From an uncultured Candidatus Saccharibacteria bacterium (GTDB taxonomy: Bacteria; Patescibacteria; Saccharimonadia; Saccharimonadales; UBA6022): a stretch of DNA of 64,000 nucleotides. Below, one piece after another: positions 26,517-35,527 of the stretch. Location: positions 1-64,000 of the forward strand of contig CAMPHY010000002.1 in the NCBI GenBank assembly GCA_946886125.1, in the 5' to 3' direction. Below the pieces are notes generated by a model. It did no database searches and had not been told where the DNA came from. It was given only the letters and a program-made list of their open reading frames with translations. The position numbers were made by a program, and so were the translations under genes. How positions within the stretch are numbered: the first letter of the stretch is position 1; each line of letters begins with the position of its first letter.

Positions 26517-29012
26517 CTAAACGACTCGCGCTCCAGTCTGGCTCGTCACCGCTGCAGTAACGATATCAATTATTTCAGTGACTTCATCACCATTCAATGT
26601 GCGGTCATGCGCAGTCAAGGAAATACGCAGTGTAATATTTTTTGTCTCCTTAGAATCGGGCTGATAAATATCAATTGGTGTGATACTTGTCTCCAGCAGC
26701 ACCTCGCTCAGCGCACTCTGCACTGCATCATATACTTCTTGATACTCAACTGTACTTGGTACTTGGAAGCAGATATCACGCTCCGTACCTGGATAACGAC
26801 TCAATGGACTGTAGCGATAACCTAGCTTCTCTGTCGCACGACGCAAAGCTTCAGGGCCAATTTCAAAACCGGCGACATATGACGGCAACTTAAATTGTCG
26901 CGTAACCGACTGCTTATATTCACCAATAATCCCAATGAATTCTCCCGATGCGACATCTGTCACTAGGGCGCTACGCCGATATTCAAACGGTGCTGCAACT
27001 GGTACATCGAGTTCTTTTTTGATAGTTTCATAACGAAATTCAAGCCCGAGTGATGTAGCGATGTAATCCAGGTACGCCCTTGCTTCATAATATGCCGAGC
27101 CAGCCTGAGCTTTTTTATGTGCAAGCGTAAGTGTTAAGAAATGTAGCTCACCTGGAACATTTTCCTCATTCAGGCCGTGCGCTTTATTATGGGCTTTATT
27201 CATTTCGAATAGCGCAAACTTTTCGTATCCAGCTTTAATATTCGGATGAATTAACTTCAATAAACTTGGCGTTAAAGATTGGCGGTAAAACTGAAGATCA
27301 GGACTGATACTATTTGTAATCCGGTAGGAATTTTCCGTTTTTTGGCCAGCTTTCTTTAGTATATCACCATGTACGAAACTATAGCTCAATACTTCATTGG
27401 CTCCAGCCCGTACTAAAATTTTTCGCAGATTCGCCCGAAGCATATCAAACGAACTTGGTTGAACTGCTGTAAAGTTTCGTATAGGTAGCGTAGGTGTAAT
27501 GGTGTCAAAACCACGCAGCCGGCCAATCTCTTCGATAATATCTTCAGGTATGTGAATGTCTGCACGCCAATACGGCACTTGTACCTTTAGCGTCGTCGAG
27601 TCATTACTCTCCGCAACAAATTCAACATGGCGTAAGATTTTTGAGGCTTCATTTTTACTAATGTTGCTGCCAAGTACACCATTTATTTTTTCAAGCGACA
27701 CAGAGAGAGTTACTGGCTTACGCTGGCTAGGATACGCTTCACAAATCGGTGAAGAAACGTTAGCACCTGCGTACTGCTGCAATAACGACACAGCCTCTCC
27801 GAGGACTGATGCAGTCAGTTCTGCCGGTTGACCTTTTGTAAAACGCGTAATAGCTTCAGAAAAAATACCATGACGCATTTGCGTCGCACGCAAATTATAT
27901 AGATTAAATGTCGCACTCTCTAAAATGATATTTTTGGTAGTACTGTCAATGACGGTATTAGCTCCGCCCATTGCACCAGCCAAACCGATTGCTGTTTCAC
28001 CCGCGCTAATGACAATATCCTCAGGAGCTAATTGAATCGTTCGACCATCGAGTAGCTCAAGTTGCTCGTTCGCGCGCCCGGCTCGTACATGAATATGTGC
28101 TTTTCCGCCACTCACCGCCAGTACTTTATCGTAATCAAACGCATGAAGCGGCTGGCCAGTCAGCATCATGAGATAATTTGTTACGTCTACTACTGCACTG
28201 ATTGGACGAACACCAACACGAGATAAATATGTCTGCAGCCAGAGAGGCGACTTTGCATTGCCGTCTGCGTTACTTAGAATGATGGCTTGATAACGCTCGC
28301 TTAATTTTAAATCATCAATTGTTACAATTGGCGGAGTGATAGCACTTTGCTGCACATCGATATCAACATTAGATTGCTGCAGCCAATCAGGGGTATGAAA
28401 AGCCTTGCCAGCAATTGCTGCTACTTCACGCGCAAAACCAATAATCCCAAAAGTATCAGGTCGATGAGTAAGAGATTTGTTTTCAATATCTAGTAGGTAA
28501 TCGTCAAGTTCATAGTATTTAGCAAATGATATTCCTGGCGTTAGGTCGCCCCCATCAAGTTCTAAAATGCCGTCATGCTCATCGTACAGAGCCAATTCTT
28601 TCGCGCTTGCAATCATTCCATTACTCATGACTCCGCGTAATTTACGCGCCCCGAGTACAAATGGTTCTTTATCCTCGTACGTTTCAGGCACAGTAGATTT
28701 TGGTGGCAACCATGCAACAAAAATTCCTTCACGGACATTTGGCGCACCACATACCACTTGGACATAGCCACTCTCATCACGTTCAACATCTTTTACCACA
28801 CCGCCATCGTCAAGTTTCGTCACGTTTAGGTGATCAGAATCTTCAAGCGGTCGTGCTTCAACCACACTCGCCACCACAACATCGCGATACTTAGCTCCAA
28901 GATCAATCACCTCTTCAATCTCGACTAGTCGAGAGCCAATGAGCGTCGCTAGCTCATCAATCGGCAAATCAATGTCCGTATATTTTTTTAGCCAGTTAGT
29001 CGAGATAATCAT
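26517..29012 (-). CDS. pheT: phenylalanine-tRNA ligase beta subunit
   Basis: 831 residues, usual length. N-terminal EMAP/tRNA-binding-like domain (VVVASVVEARPLEDSDHLNV...VVCGAPNVREG), B3/B4 editing domain, B5 domain with PxWRxDI (VPYWRADIHIPEDIIEEIGRLRG) and C-terminal anticodon-binding domain (SRYPGTERDICFQVPS). Works as the alpha2-beta2 enzyme with PheS. Its ATG overlaps the pheS stop by 4 nt. Confidence 0.97.
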   Translation of the reverse strand: MIISTNWLKKYTDIDLPIDELATLIGSRLVEIEEVIDLGAKYRDVVVASVVEARPLEDSDHLNVTKLDDGGVVKDVERDESGYVQVVCGAPNVREGIFVAWLPPKSTVPETYEDKEPFVLGARKLRGVMSNGMIASAKELALYDEHDGILELDGGDLTPGISFAKYYELDDYLLDIENKSLTHRPDTFGIIGFAREVAAIAGKAFHTPDWLQQSNVDIDVQQSAITPPIVTIDDLKLSERYQAIILSNADGNAKSPLWLQTYLSRVGVRPISAVVDVTNYLMMLTGQPLHAFDYDKVLAVSGGKAHIHVRAGRANEQLELLDGRTIQLAPEDIVISAGETAIGLAGAMGGANTVIDSTTKNIILESATFNLYNLRATQMRHGIFSEAITRFTKGQPAELTASVLGEAVSLLQQYAGANVSSPICEAYPSQRKPVTLSVSLEKINGVLGSNISKNEASKILRHVEFVAESNDSTTLKVQVPYWRADIHIPEDIIEEIGRLRGFDTITPTLPIRNFTAVQPSSFDMLRANLRKILVRAGANEVLSYSFVHGDILKKAGQKTENSYRITNSISPDLQFYRQSLTPSLLKLIHPNIKAGYEKFALFEMNKAHNKAHGLNEENVPGELHFLTLTLAHKKAQAGSAYYEARAYLDYIATSLGLEFRYETIKKELDVPVAAPFEYRRSALVTDVASGEFIGIIGEYKQSVTRQFKLPSYVAGFEIGPEALRRATEKLGYRYSPLSRYPGTERDICFQVPSTVEYQEVYDAVQSALSEVLLETSITPIDIYQPDSKETKNITLRISLTAHDRTLNGDEVTEIIDIVTAAVTSQTGARVV

Positions 29013-30019
29013 GCAAACTTCCTTAAGAATTGTAATTTACCAGATTCGAAGTGACGGAGATCTTCAATACCATATTTCAGCATCACGAGACGTTCTATAC
29101 CGCCACCCCACGCAAAACCTTGATATTTATTCGGATCAATACCCGCTTCACTCAGGACGTTGGGATGAATCATACCGCAACCAAGCATCTCCAGCCAATC
29201 ACCCGGCTTACCGCCAAGCGCCGCTGGTTTTTCAATAGCAAACTCTAGGCCAGGCTCAGTAAAAGGAAAATAAGCAGGCTGCGTTTTTATCTTTAAACTC
29301 TGGCCATAGTATGTCTCGAAAAATGTCCTGAGCGTACCAAGCATATCGCCAAGCGTGGCGTCACTTGAAACAAATACACCCTCGCACTGATAGAAGGTAT
29401 GCTCGTGCGTAGCGTCAACATCTTCATTGCGAAATACTCGGCCATAACTTACCGCTGCAATTTGTCCGCCAGCTTCAAGCTTTGCCTTACCAGCCTTTAA
29501 GATGCGGTGCTGCATCGTACTTGTATGAGCCGGTGGGATGAAACCTTCTTCAGTGCGAAACGTATCGTAGCCGTCACGAGCTGGATGATTTTCAGGGAAA
29601 TTAAGCGCACCAAACATATGATGGTCATCATCGATTTGGCGTGATTCGATTGCGGCAAACCCCATACGCGTAAAAATGTCGATAACCACTTCAAGCTCTC
29701 GTGTCAGTGGATGTTGTGTACCCTGAGCGGTGGGCAATAGATGAACTGGGCCAGTGTTAGCACTCCACGGCGCCGTCACATCCAACGATTCAACACTGCC
29801 ATCTTCTAACTCAGCTTCACGTTCTTCGACTGCCGCTTCGACTGCAAGTTTTAGTTGATTAACAGCTTTTCCATACTGACCACGCTCGCGCGGATCAAGT
29901 GACGGAATAGCGGCATATAGCTCTTTTATTTCAACGGCCTTTAAAACCTCGCGCGGCTGAGTGCTACTACGCACGCGCTCAGTGAGTTGAGTTTGTACTG
30001 CCTGAATTGCATCGTTCAT
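29009..30019 (-). CDS. pheS: phenylalanine-tRNA ligase alpha subunit
   Basis: 336 residues, class II catalytic subunit. Motif 2 appears as RVFRNEDVDATHEHTFYQCEG and motif 3 as GFAWGGGIERLVMLKYGI; FPENHPARDGYDTF is also typical. An N-terminal coiled coil for tRNA contact (residues 1-85) is present. A TATAAT box at 30031-30036 lies 11 nt before the ATG, so the leader would be only about 4-5 nt. Operon pheS-pheT. Confidence 0.97.
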   Translation of the reverse strand: MNDAIQAVQTQLTERVRSSTQPREVLKAVEIKELYAAIPSLDPRERGQYGKAVNQLKLAVEAAVEEREAELEDGSVESLDVTAPWSANTGPVHLLPTAQGTQHPLTRELEVVIDIFTRMGFAAIESRQIDDDHHMFGALNFPENHPARDGYDTFRTEEGFIPPAHTSTMQHRILKAGKAKLEAGGQIAAVSYGRVFRNEDVDATHEHTFYQCEGVFVSSDATLGDMLGTLRTFFETYYGQSLKIKTQPAYFPFTEPGLEFAIEKPAALGGKPGDWLEMLGCGMIHPNVLSEAGIDPNKYQGFAWGGGIERLVMLKYGIEDLRHFESGKLQFLRKFA

Positions 30020-30072
30020 AACTAGGGGTAATTATACACGACTTTAGTGGTAGTCACTAGAAATAGTAAGTG

Positions 30073-30309
30073 TTACAGTTGAAGCAGTAAAAAGATCACC
30101 GCTCCAACTGCCGCTATTGCAATAAGCACCCATACCCACGCAAGACTTGTTGTCGTCTTGGTATCTTTTAAATAATTAGAATCTACTACACCATCAGGAC
30201 GATCGTTCTTATCAAGTTCAGCCTGTTTTTTAGCCTTTTCGTTCAACTCGGCAGCAAGACGCTCTTGCAGCTTACTGCGATCACCGTTCTGATTAATAAA
30301 TAATGCCAT
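30073..30309 (-). CDS. small tail-anchored membrane protein
   Basis: 78 residues: a charged N-terminal half (LQERLAAELNEKAKKQAELDK, likely helical), a linker, and one C-terminal membrane segment (about residues 56-77). The type is common in Patescibacteria but the function is unknown. It is divergent from the aquaporin gene. Confidence 0.65.
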   Translation of the reverse strand: MALFINQNGDRSKLQERLAAELNEKAKKQAELDKNDRPDGVVDSNYLKDTKTTTSLAWVWVLIAIAAVGAVIFLLLQL

Positions 30310-30392
30310 GCCTTTATTATAGCACTCATGTTTCCCTCCTCGATTGTATGTTATACTTTAGCCATATTTCACTTAAGGAGGGAAATGAATCT

Positions 30393-31235
30393 ATGGCAAC
30401 CAAAAAAACAAGCCAAACGACAAAAAAAGCAGTAACCAAAAAACCTGTTGCTACAAAAGCGCCAACGGCCAATACTACTAAAGTACGGACCGTTACCGCT
30501 ACGGCAACACCAAAGCGTTCAATCCGTGCGCTCAACTTAAATCGCTCACCATTAATTGGTGCTGCTGTTGCTGAGTTTATCGGTACGTTCTTACTTGCTG
30601 CAGTCTTTATCGCTGGGCAGGGTCAACCGATTTTGATTTTGTTTGCGCTCGCTGGTATCGTACTGACAATCGGTGCTGTTTCCGGCGCACATATCAACCC
30701 AATTGTCACCATCGGTGCATGGGTAACACGCCGTATTAATGTGGCTCGTGCTGCTACGTACCTTGTTGCACAAGTACTTGGAGCGATGCTTGCTCTTGTT
30801 GTACTAACAGGCTTCGTAAACCAAGCACCTACCGTCACACCTGAAATGGCAGCATTCGGCCAAACAGCAGCCACACTATACAGCGCCGTACCGCTTCCTG
30901 AAGACAAGCAATGGGCAGTTCTATTTGCCGAACTTCTTGGTGCGACAATCCTAGGACTTGCCGTAGCGAGCGCACTTCGAGCGAAAGAAAAATTGACTGC
31001 TGCATTTACATATGGCTTTGGATTTTTCACTGCCTTGCTTATTGCCGGTTCAGCGGCAGTAATGGTTGGCGGAACCGCTATTCTCAACCCAGCAGTAGCG
31101 ATTTCACTACAGGCATTTAGCGACTTTAATTTCTGGGTATTTGCCGTTTATGCACTTGCTCCAGTTCTTGGTGGTATTATTGGATTCGCGCTGAGCGACC
31201 TCATCCATGGCACTACAAGTCGTAACGACGCATAG
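30393..31235 (+). CDS. aquaporin / MIP-family channel
   Basis: 281 residues. A Lys/Thr/Ala-rich tail of ~50 residues precedes six membrane segments. The first half-helix motif is SGAHINPIVT (NPI instead of NPA), the second GGTAILNPAVAI (NPA, without the usual Arg directly after it). This points to a water or small-solute channel with a modified selectivity filter. Start at 30393 is set by GGAGGG 8 nt upstream, with a TATACT box at 30352-30357. Monocistronic with a terminator. Confidence 0.9.
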   Translation: MATKKTSQTTKKAVTKKPVATKAPTANTTKVRTVTATATPKRSIRALNLNRSPLIGAAVAEFIGTFLLAAVFIAGQGQPILILFALAGIVLTIGAVSGAHINPIVTIGAWVTRRINVARAATYLVAQVLGAMLALVVLTGFVNQAPTVTPEMAAFGQTAATLYSAVPLPEDKQWAVLFAELLGATILGLAVASALRAKEKLTAAFTYGFGFFTALLIAGSAAVMVGGTAILNPAVAISLQAFSDFNFWVFAVYALAPVLGGIIGFALSDLIHGTTSRNDA

Positions 31236-31253
31236 TAGCATTCTGATTTATAT

Positions 31254-31284
31254 AAAATACCTCGCTGATTTAGCGAGGTATTTT
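31254..31284. terminator. terminator after aquaporin gene
   Basis: 13-bp stem AAAATACCTCGCT/AGCGAGGTATTTT; serves the convergent rmuC as well. Confidence 0.85.
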
Positions 31285-31311
31285 ATATAAACACTATTGA
31301 AGTTCGTCACT

Positions 31312-32388
31312 TTATTCAGTATCTTTTTGCGGGCGATCAATTAAAAGTGGCTCTATGCTGGGAGCGCTACCCGATATCCTTACGACGTCTTTGTCGATCT
31401 TCTTCAACTCTTTGTGTGCAGTATTAAAGTGCCCTACTGTCGTACCTAGGCTACCACCTAGTTTCTGCATAAAAGTATCATAAGCCGCCAAATGGCGCCC
31501 CAGCTGGCCAACGCGTATTTGAATCTCTTTAGCTTGTTCTTCAATCTGAAGACTACGCAGCCCTTGCATAACCGTTTGTAGGTACGCCATAAAGCTTGTT
31601 GGGCTTACGATGATTACTTTCTTATCCCGAAAGGCATACTCAATCAGATCACGAGCGCTCGATCCGGTTCCGACATCGCCGATAAGCAAGTCGTAATACA
31701 GTGACTCGCTAGGAATAAACATAAAAGCAAAGTCCATCGTGTTTTCATTAGGACGAATATACTTACTTGTTTCATCTATTCTTTGCTTTAAATCGGTACG
31801 TACTTTCGCAAGTAATTTTTCACGCTCAGGCTTACTCGACTCACCTACCATGCGATTGTAGTTTTCTAAGCTAAATTTACTATCAATCGGTAGCACTTGG
31901 CCTTTTTCAAGAAATACCGCAGCATCTACGATTTCCCCGTCAGAAAATTTGTATTGCATTTGGAAGTTTTTTGGCGGAAGGATATTATCAAGTACCGATT
32001 CTAGATAATATTCACCAAATACGCCACGCTGCTTAGGATTTTGAAGGACATTTTGTAGTGTCTTTAACTCGTCGGCAACATCCACTACTCGACGGTTTGT
32101 TTCGTCCAATTTTGTAAGGCGCTGCGACACATCTGAAACTAACTTTGCGCTTTCTGAAAGCTGTTTTTGCACGGATGTCTGCATGGCGTTACTACTGCGA
32201 TCGAGTTTATCGCCCATCGTTTGCTGCATCAAGGCAATAGTACGTGACAGTTCCGTTACATCACTTTTTAAAAACTCGACAGCGCTTGATTTTTTCATAT
32301 CTTTAAGGCGCTGATTAAGCAATATGATCACTAATCCAAAGCCAACAATAACGATAATTAATACAAGATAAAGAATAAGCTGTTCCAT
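31312..32388 (-). CDS. rmuC: RmuC-family DNA recombination protein
   Basis: 358 residues. One N-terminal membrane segment (residues 4-24), a coiled-coil region to about residue 110, then the RmuC nuclease-like core (GVFGEYYLESVLDNILPPKNFQMQ...VDAAVFL...PIDSKF...FMFIPSESLYY). RmuC limits rearrangements at inverted repeats in E. coli; the fold is related to restriction-type nucleases. TATACT lies 7 nt before the ATG. Confidence 0.92.
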   Translation of the reverse strand: MEQLILYLVLIIVIVGFGLVIILLNQRLKDMKKSSAVEFLKSDVTELSRTIALMQQTMGDKLDRSSNAMQTSVQKQLSESAKLVSDVSQRLTKLDETNRRVVDVADELKTLQNVLQNPKQRGVFGEYYLESVLDNILPPKNFQMQYKFSDGEIVDAAVFLEKGQVLPIDSKFSLENYNRMVGESSKPEREKLLAKVRTDLKQRIDETSKYIRPNENTMDFAFMFIPSESLYYDLLIGDVGTGSSARDLIEYAFRDKKVIIVSPTSFMAYLQTVMQGLRSLQIEEQAKEIQIRVGQLGRHLAAYDTFMQKLGGSLGTTVGHFNTAHKELKKIDKDVVRISGSAPSIEPLLIDRPQKDTE

Positions 32389-32395
32389 ACAGCTA

Positions 32396-32401
32396 AGTAT
32401 A
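32396..32401 (-). promoter_or_regulatory. -10 box of rmuC (leaderless start)
   Basis: TATACT on the minus strand, 7 nt before the ATG. Confidence 0.6.
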
Positions 32402-32404
32402 GCA

Positions 32405-32896
32405 CTAGAGTGCTGAGATAATGCGGGTAAGGATAACTAGAACAACAACCGCTGCTAGAGCAATCCAAAATACACGAATACGTGTGAGCCACGCAAAGGC
32501 AACGTAACTAATAGCATACAGTAGCCCACTCCAAATAAGGGCCCAATACCAATCCATTGCCCCTATCCATGTGCCAAGTCCCCACAGTACGATAGCCGAA
32601 GCTATCACTATAAGGAGTGGGCGATATACACCAAGCTTCACTAGTGCAAGTAGTCCAAGTAGTCCTGAGGCAATTGTCGCTAAGTTACTCGCCAAAACAC
32701 CACCCTGCGTACAGACGCTAAAGTTTGGCCCATCGGTCGTACAAAAAAGTGGATCAATAATAAAGCGACTCACCACCAAAGTAACTACCCAAGCAAATAG
32801 CCCGAGAACCAAGCCTGCTACAGCAACCTGCAAGTAAGTCTTAGGTGCTACATCAATAATCTTTGGTTTTGATTCAATTACATGAGTATCTGCCAT
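32405..32896 (-). CDS. membrane protein, four or five helices
   Basis: 163 residues with membrane segments at about residues 22-46, 68-88, 92-112, 117-136 and 140-162. An extracellular-facing loop holds two cysteines (CTTDGPNFSVC). No recognised family. GGGAG lies about 7 nt before the ATG. It is followed closely by rmuC, which has its own promoter. Confidence 0.7.
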   Translation of the reverse strand: MADTHVIESKPKIIDVAPKTYLQVAVAGLVLGLFAWVVTLVVSRFIIDPLFCTTDGPNFSVCTQGGVLASNLATIASGLLGLLALVKLGVYRPLLIVIASAIVLWGLGTWIGAMDWYWALIWSGLLYAISYVAFAWLTRIRVFWIALAAVVVLVILTRIISAL

Positions 32897-32929
32897 GGTG
32901 TCTCCCGGTTGTTTACTACATTTTACACA

Positions 32930-33436
32930 TTATTGCCGAAAACGCAAAGGACTAGTACTATCAGCCTTTTTTGTGCGTAACGCCTGAAAGTACCATAACG
33001 CCCCTACTGCAGCAACAATCGCCCCGCCTATGACGTCGAGCGGGGTATGTACTAGCGCCATGACGCGACCAAGTGCCATTAGAACAGTGAGTACGACAAG
33101 AATACCTGTAACTATTTTTAAGCGTGTTTCGAATAATACAGCAAAGGTAATTGCACTTGCCAGCAATACGTGGTCAGAAGGAAAACCAGGATTAGCCAAA
33201 AAAGATGCTCCCGCCTCTACTCCGAGTAGCTCAAATGGCCGCAGCTCAGCCGGTTGATACACTTGGCCGAGTAATTTAGCAACTAAAAATGCAGTGAGTC
33301 CTGCCATTAATATGCGAGTGTATGCCTCGTAGCGATGCCCTTTCGGTACTTTAAAAACAAGTGCCCAGCCCCCTAGTAGTATGATTCCTACTATTAAGCC
33401 GTCGGCCAGTAATTTTACAACCGTTTCGTCAATCAT
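32930..33436 (-). CDS. PAP2-family membrane phosphatase
   Basis: 168 residues, about five membrane segments. GFPSDHVLLAS matches the phosphatase PSGH motif (Asp for Gly), and GRVMALVHTPLDVIGG matches SRxxxxxHxxxD, giving both catalytic histidines and the Asp. The first motif KxxxxxxRP is not obvious (KLLGQVYQPAELRPFE may stand in). Likely hydrolyses a lipid phosphate such as undecaprenyl pyrophosphate. TATACT lies 8 nt before the ATG. Confidence 0.82.
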   Translation of the reverse strand: MIDETVVKLLADGLIVGIILLGGWALVFKVPKGHRYEAYTRILMAGLTAFLVAKLLGQVYQPAELRPFELLGVEAGASFLANPGFPSDHVLLASAITFAVLFETRLKIVTGILVVLTVLMALGRVMALVHTPLDVIGGAIVAAVGALWYFQALRTKKADSTSPLRFRQ

Positions 33437-33444
33437 ATCTGTTT

Positions 33445-33450
33445 AGTATA
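33445..33450 (-). promoter_or_regulatory. -10 box of PAP2 gene (leaderless start)
   Basis: TATACT on the minus strand, 8 nt before the ATG. Confidence 0.55.
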
Positions 33451-33474
33451 CTACGCCATTCAGCAGAGCAACAG

Positions 33475-33843
33475 TTACGACATGCGACTTGAGCGAGCTA
33501 GTAAATAGCTGTCAATTCGCTGCTTACTCCAACCTCTTTGGCGCAACTCATTTTTTAGCTTACCAAGTAGAGCGAGTCGAAAGGCATGTTCATTTGGAAA
33601 GCCGTAACGACGGACAATGGTAGCGTTATCCTGCTGATGCTGTAAATCCCGGAAGGTTAAAGCATCAATTCCCAATACTTCTGCTCGTAACTCACCTTTA
33701 CGGTCATGCTTATGCATAATACGATCAAACTTAGACTCTTTATGGCGCGATGTACACGTCATCAAGCGGCTGGCGCCAGGTACCGATACCGCGACTGACG
33801 TGAGTAGCACCAATGAAGCTAAGTTTTTAGTTGATATGCGCAT
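33475..33843 (-). CDS. small secreted protein of unknown function
   Basis: 122 residues. N-terminal signal-like segment (MRISTKNLASLVLLTSVAVSV) followed by a very basic, His/Arg-rich mature part (SRHKESKFDRIMHKHDRKGE) and a helical C-terminal region with ELRQRGWSKQRIDSYL. No family recognised. AAGGGGG 6-7 nt upstream supports the start; TATACT is near 33889. Confidence 0.65.
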   Translation of the reverse strand: MRISTKNLASLVLLTSVAVSVPGASRLMTCTSRHKESKFDRIMHKHDRKGELRAEVLGIDALTFRDLQHQQDNATIVRRYGFPNEHAFRLALLGKLKNELRQRGWSKQRIDSYLLARSSRMS

Positions 33844-33994
33844 TGCAAGACCCCCTTTTTTTATATCGCATGTGCTTAATGTAAGCTAAGTATAGAACAT
33901 TAATCTGAGAGTTTTCTGTATAAAAGTTCACTGACTCGTTGTTTTACCACCACGTAATATAAGAACGTACACTCAGTGATAAAGGAGGTAGAAA

Positions 33995-34240
33995 ATGATA
34001 GATGACCAACTTACAAGTGATTCTGATGAATGGAGTTCCGTACGCGAGCCAATGACCCAGGACCAACGAGTATACCTCGACACTCTAGCCCAACAAACAG
34101 GCGAACCCACTCCTGGTGACAATCTCACAAAAGATGAAGCTGATTTAAAAATCGCCGAACTTAGCAAGGAAGCAGGTGTTGAACTTGATAACGACGATGA
34201 CCTCGAAATGGGTGACGATGATCGCAGTCAAGAAGTATAA
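33995..34240 (+). CDS. DUF3072-like small acidic protein
   Basis: 81 residues. WSSVREPMTQDQRVYLDTLAQQTGE followed by LTKDEADLKIAELSKE matches the DUF3072 pattern (PMTxxQ...YL..L...GE...LTKxEAS..I..L). The tail is strongly acidic. The family is of unknown function and common in actinobacteria. AAAGGAGG lies 6 nt before the ATG and a terminator follows directly. Confidence 0.75.
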   Translation: MIDDQLTSDSDEWSSVREPMTQDQRVYLDTLAQQTGEPTPGDNLTKDEADLKIAELSKEAGVELDNDDDLEMGDDDRSQEV

Positions 34241-34241
34241 A

Positions 34242-34269
34242 AATACACCGAGTAATCACTCGGTGTATT
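34242..34269. terminator. terminator between DUF3072 gene and the basic micropeptide
   Basis: 12-bp stem AATACACCGAGT/ACTCGGTGTATT with a 4-nt loop. Confidence 0.85.
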
Positions 34270-34287
34270 AATGAAGAAATAATAAGA

Positions 34288-34374
34288 TTACTTCTTTTTT
34301 GCTTTAAGTGCTTTAAGCTTTTTCTTCAAAAGACGCTTGCGCGATGCGCCGTGCCAATTCTTGTGTTTCGCCAT
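34288..34374 (-). CDS. 28-residue highly basic peptide, possible ribosomal or RNA-binding micropeptide
   Basis: Reads MAKHKNWHGASRKRLLKKKL followed by KALKAKKK. About half the residues are Lys, Arg or His. The KRLLKKKLKALK pattern resembles the tiny basic ribosomal proteins of the bTHX and AURKAIP1/Cox24-like types, but identity to either is not established. GGAAAAAG lies just upstream and TATGAT at about 34403-34408. The shared terminator follows the stop. Nucleic-acid binding is a reasonable inference. Confidence 0.55.
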   Translation of the reverse strand: MAKHKNWHGASRKRLLKKKLKALKAKKK

Positions 34375-34429
34375 ACTTTTTCCAATCGTTATATATCTTA
34401 CTTATCATAACACATTATTGATGCCATTA

Positions 34430-34720
34430 CCCCTTGGTGCATCTTGTTGCCAACAAATTAATTTCTCTACATAAAGGAAAGTGATTATTTAGGTAGGGAG
34501 CCGATTGCTCGACCCCCTACCTAGGTTGAGTAGACAACGTGCTCACATATAGTAGTGGCAATAACGGCGACATTAAGAGTGTACTGCACTCAACCTGAAA
34601 CATTCACTCATGTCCACGTTCGTTGTTCGTGTACGCGGCGACTTAGCCACGGTATTGATTTCTTGCTAGCACTTAGCACAGCTTCATACACACTGTGGGG
34701 TTACTAGCTAAGAGATGGTC
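34430..34720 (-). ncRNA. structured non-coding stretch, candidate RNA
   Basis: About 300 nt without a gene. On the minus strand a 14-bp stem capped by a GCAA tetraloop (34491-34522) lies directly beside a second 9-bp stem (34523-34531 with 34588-34596). The 14-bp stem needs two G-U pairs that exist only if the minus strand is transcribed. Other inverted repeats (TTGTT/AACAA near 34445, CACAG/CTGTG near 34690) occur. No RNase P, tmRNA, SRP or 6S signature was found. It could be a separate RNA or the 3' region of the upstream membrane-protein message. Confidence 0.45.
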
Positions 34721-34721
34721 G

Positions 34722-35345
34722 TTACATTGCTGCACGATCATCACTTTTATCATAGCTGACATATGCCGCCTTATCAACTTTATGATGATATTGCTGACCT
34801 TTTTTACCACCAGCAATAGCAGCAAGAGCGGTTAAAATAAGTGCCAGAAGTGCAGTAACAATCCCTGCCGTCGTAAAGCTCTGACCATCTACCGGAATAC
34901 TTGGCACATTCAGCTGCTGCAATAGATTAAAGCTTGAGCCTAGTGCCGTCCCAGCTAAAGCCAAAAAGATTGTTATTATGAGAGCCATTAACCATACGCC
35001 AAACCCCTGCTTTACACCATCGAATCGCGACATCCGTCCCGCTACATATCCTCCGGCGAAATATGCTACACATAATGCAATCAACAATGCTATTGCACTG
35101 CCTATGCCGATAGTACTAGCATTATTTACTATCTCTTGTGAGTCGGTAGTATTGGCGACAGTCAAAGCCACGGCACCGCCAAGTGCTGTTAGTAATGAAA
35201 TAAGTAAGACTGTTACTGAGTTAGCGACCAACCACCCAAAAAAAGCAGCTCCAAAGTTAAAGCCTCCGTACTTTTCTTTTTGATTGAGCTCACCTTGATT
35301 GGTTAAATGAGTGCTAGTCGTATTCACTTCTTTAGTTTCTGCCAT
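34722..35345 (-). CDS. four-helix membrane protein
   Basis: 207 residues: polar N-terminus, KYGGFNFGAAFFGWLVANSV motif entering the first membrane segment, then segments near residues 75-95, 115-138 and 158-180, and a charged C-terminus (KSDDRAAM). The GGFxxGAAFFGWL motif recurs in actinobacterial membrane proteins of unknown function. GGAGG lies 8 nt before the ATG at 35345. TATACT and TATAGT boxes lie further upstream. Confidence 0.7.
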   Translation of the reverse strand: MAETKEVNTTSTHLTNQGELNQKEKYGGFNFGAAFFGWLVANSVTVLLISLLTALGGAVALTVANTTDSQEIVNNASTIGIGSAIALLIALCVAYFAGGYVAGRMSRFDGVKQGFGVWLMALIITIFLALAGTALGSSFNLLQQLNVPSIPVDGQSFTTAGIVTALLALILTALAAIAGGKKGQQYHHKVDKAAYVSYDKSDDRAAM

Positions 35346-35527
35346 GTGCATACCCTCCAGTTGGTTTATGGAGTTTACTATATGATTTACAATCCTGTTA
35401 GTATATAAAATAATTCACAAAATGGTTTATATATTATTTAGCAATCAGACAGCTTAGTAGACTAAGAGTTTGTTTGCGGTGCACCAAAAATGCTCGATAT
35501 ATTCCGAGCTGCGAACCGGTAAAAGCA

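Noticed and set aside
34430..34720. RNase P RNA, tmRNA or 6S RNA
   Set aside because: No P4/CR-I core (GAGGAAAGUCC), no tRNA-like end or tag frame, and no long central bubble hairpin were found.
35352..35527. AT-rich gap before the pilin, considered as an origin or attachment site
   Set aside because: Only promoter-like boxes and a few short repeats; no DnaA boxes or paired att sequences seen.
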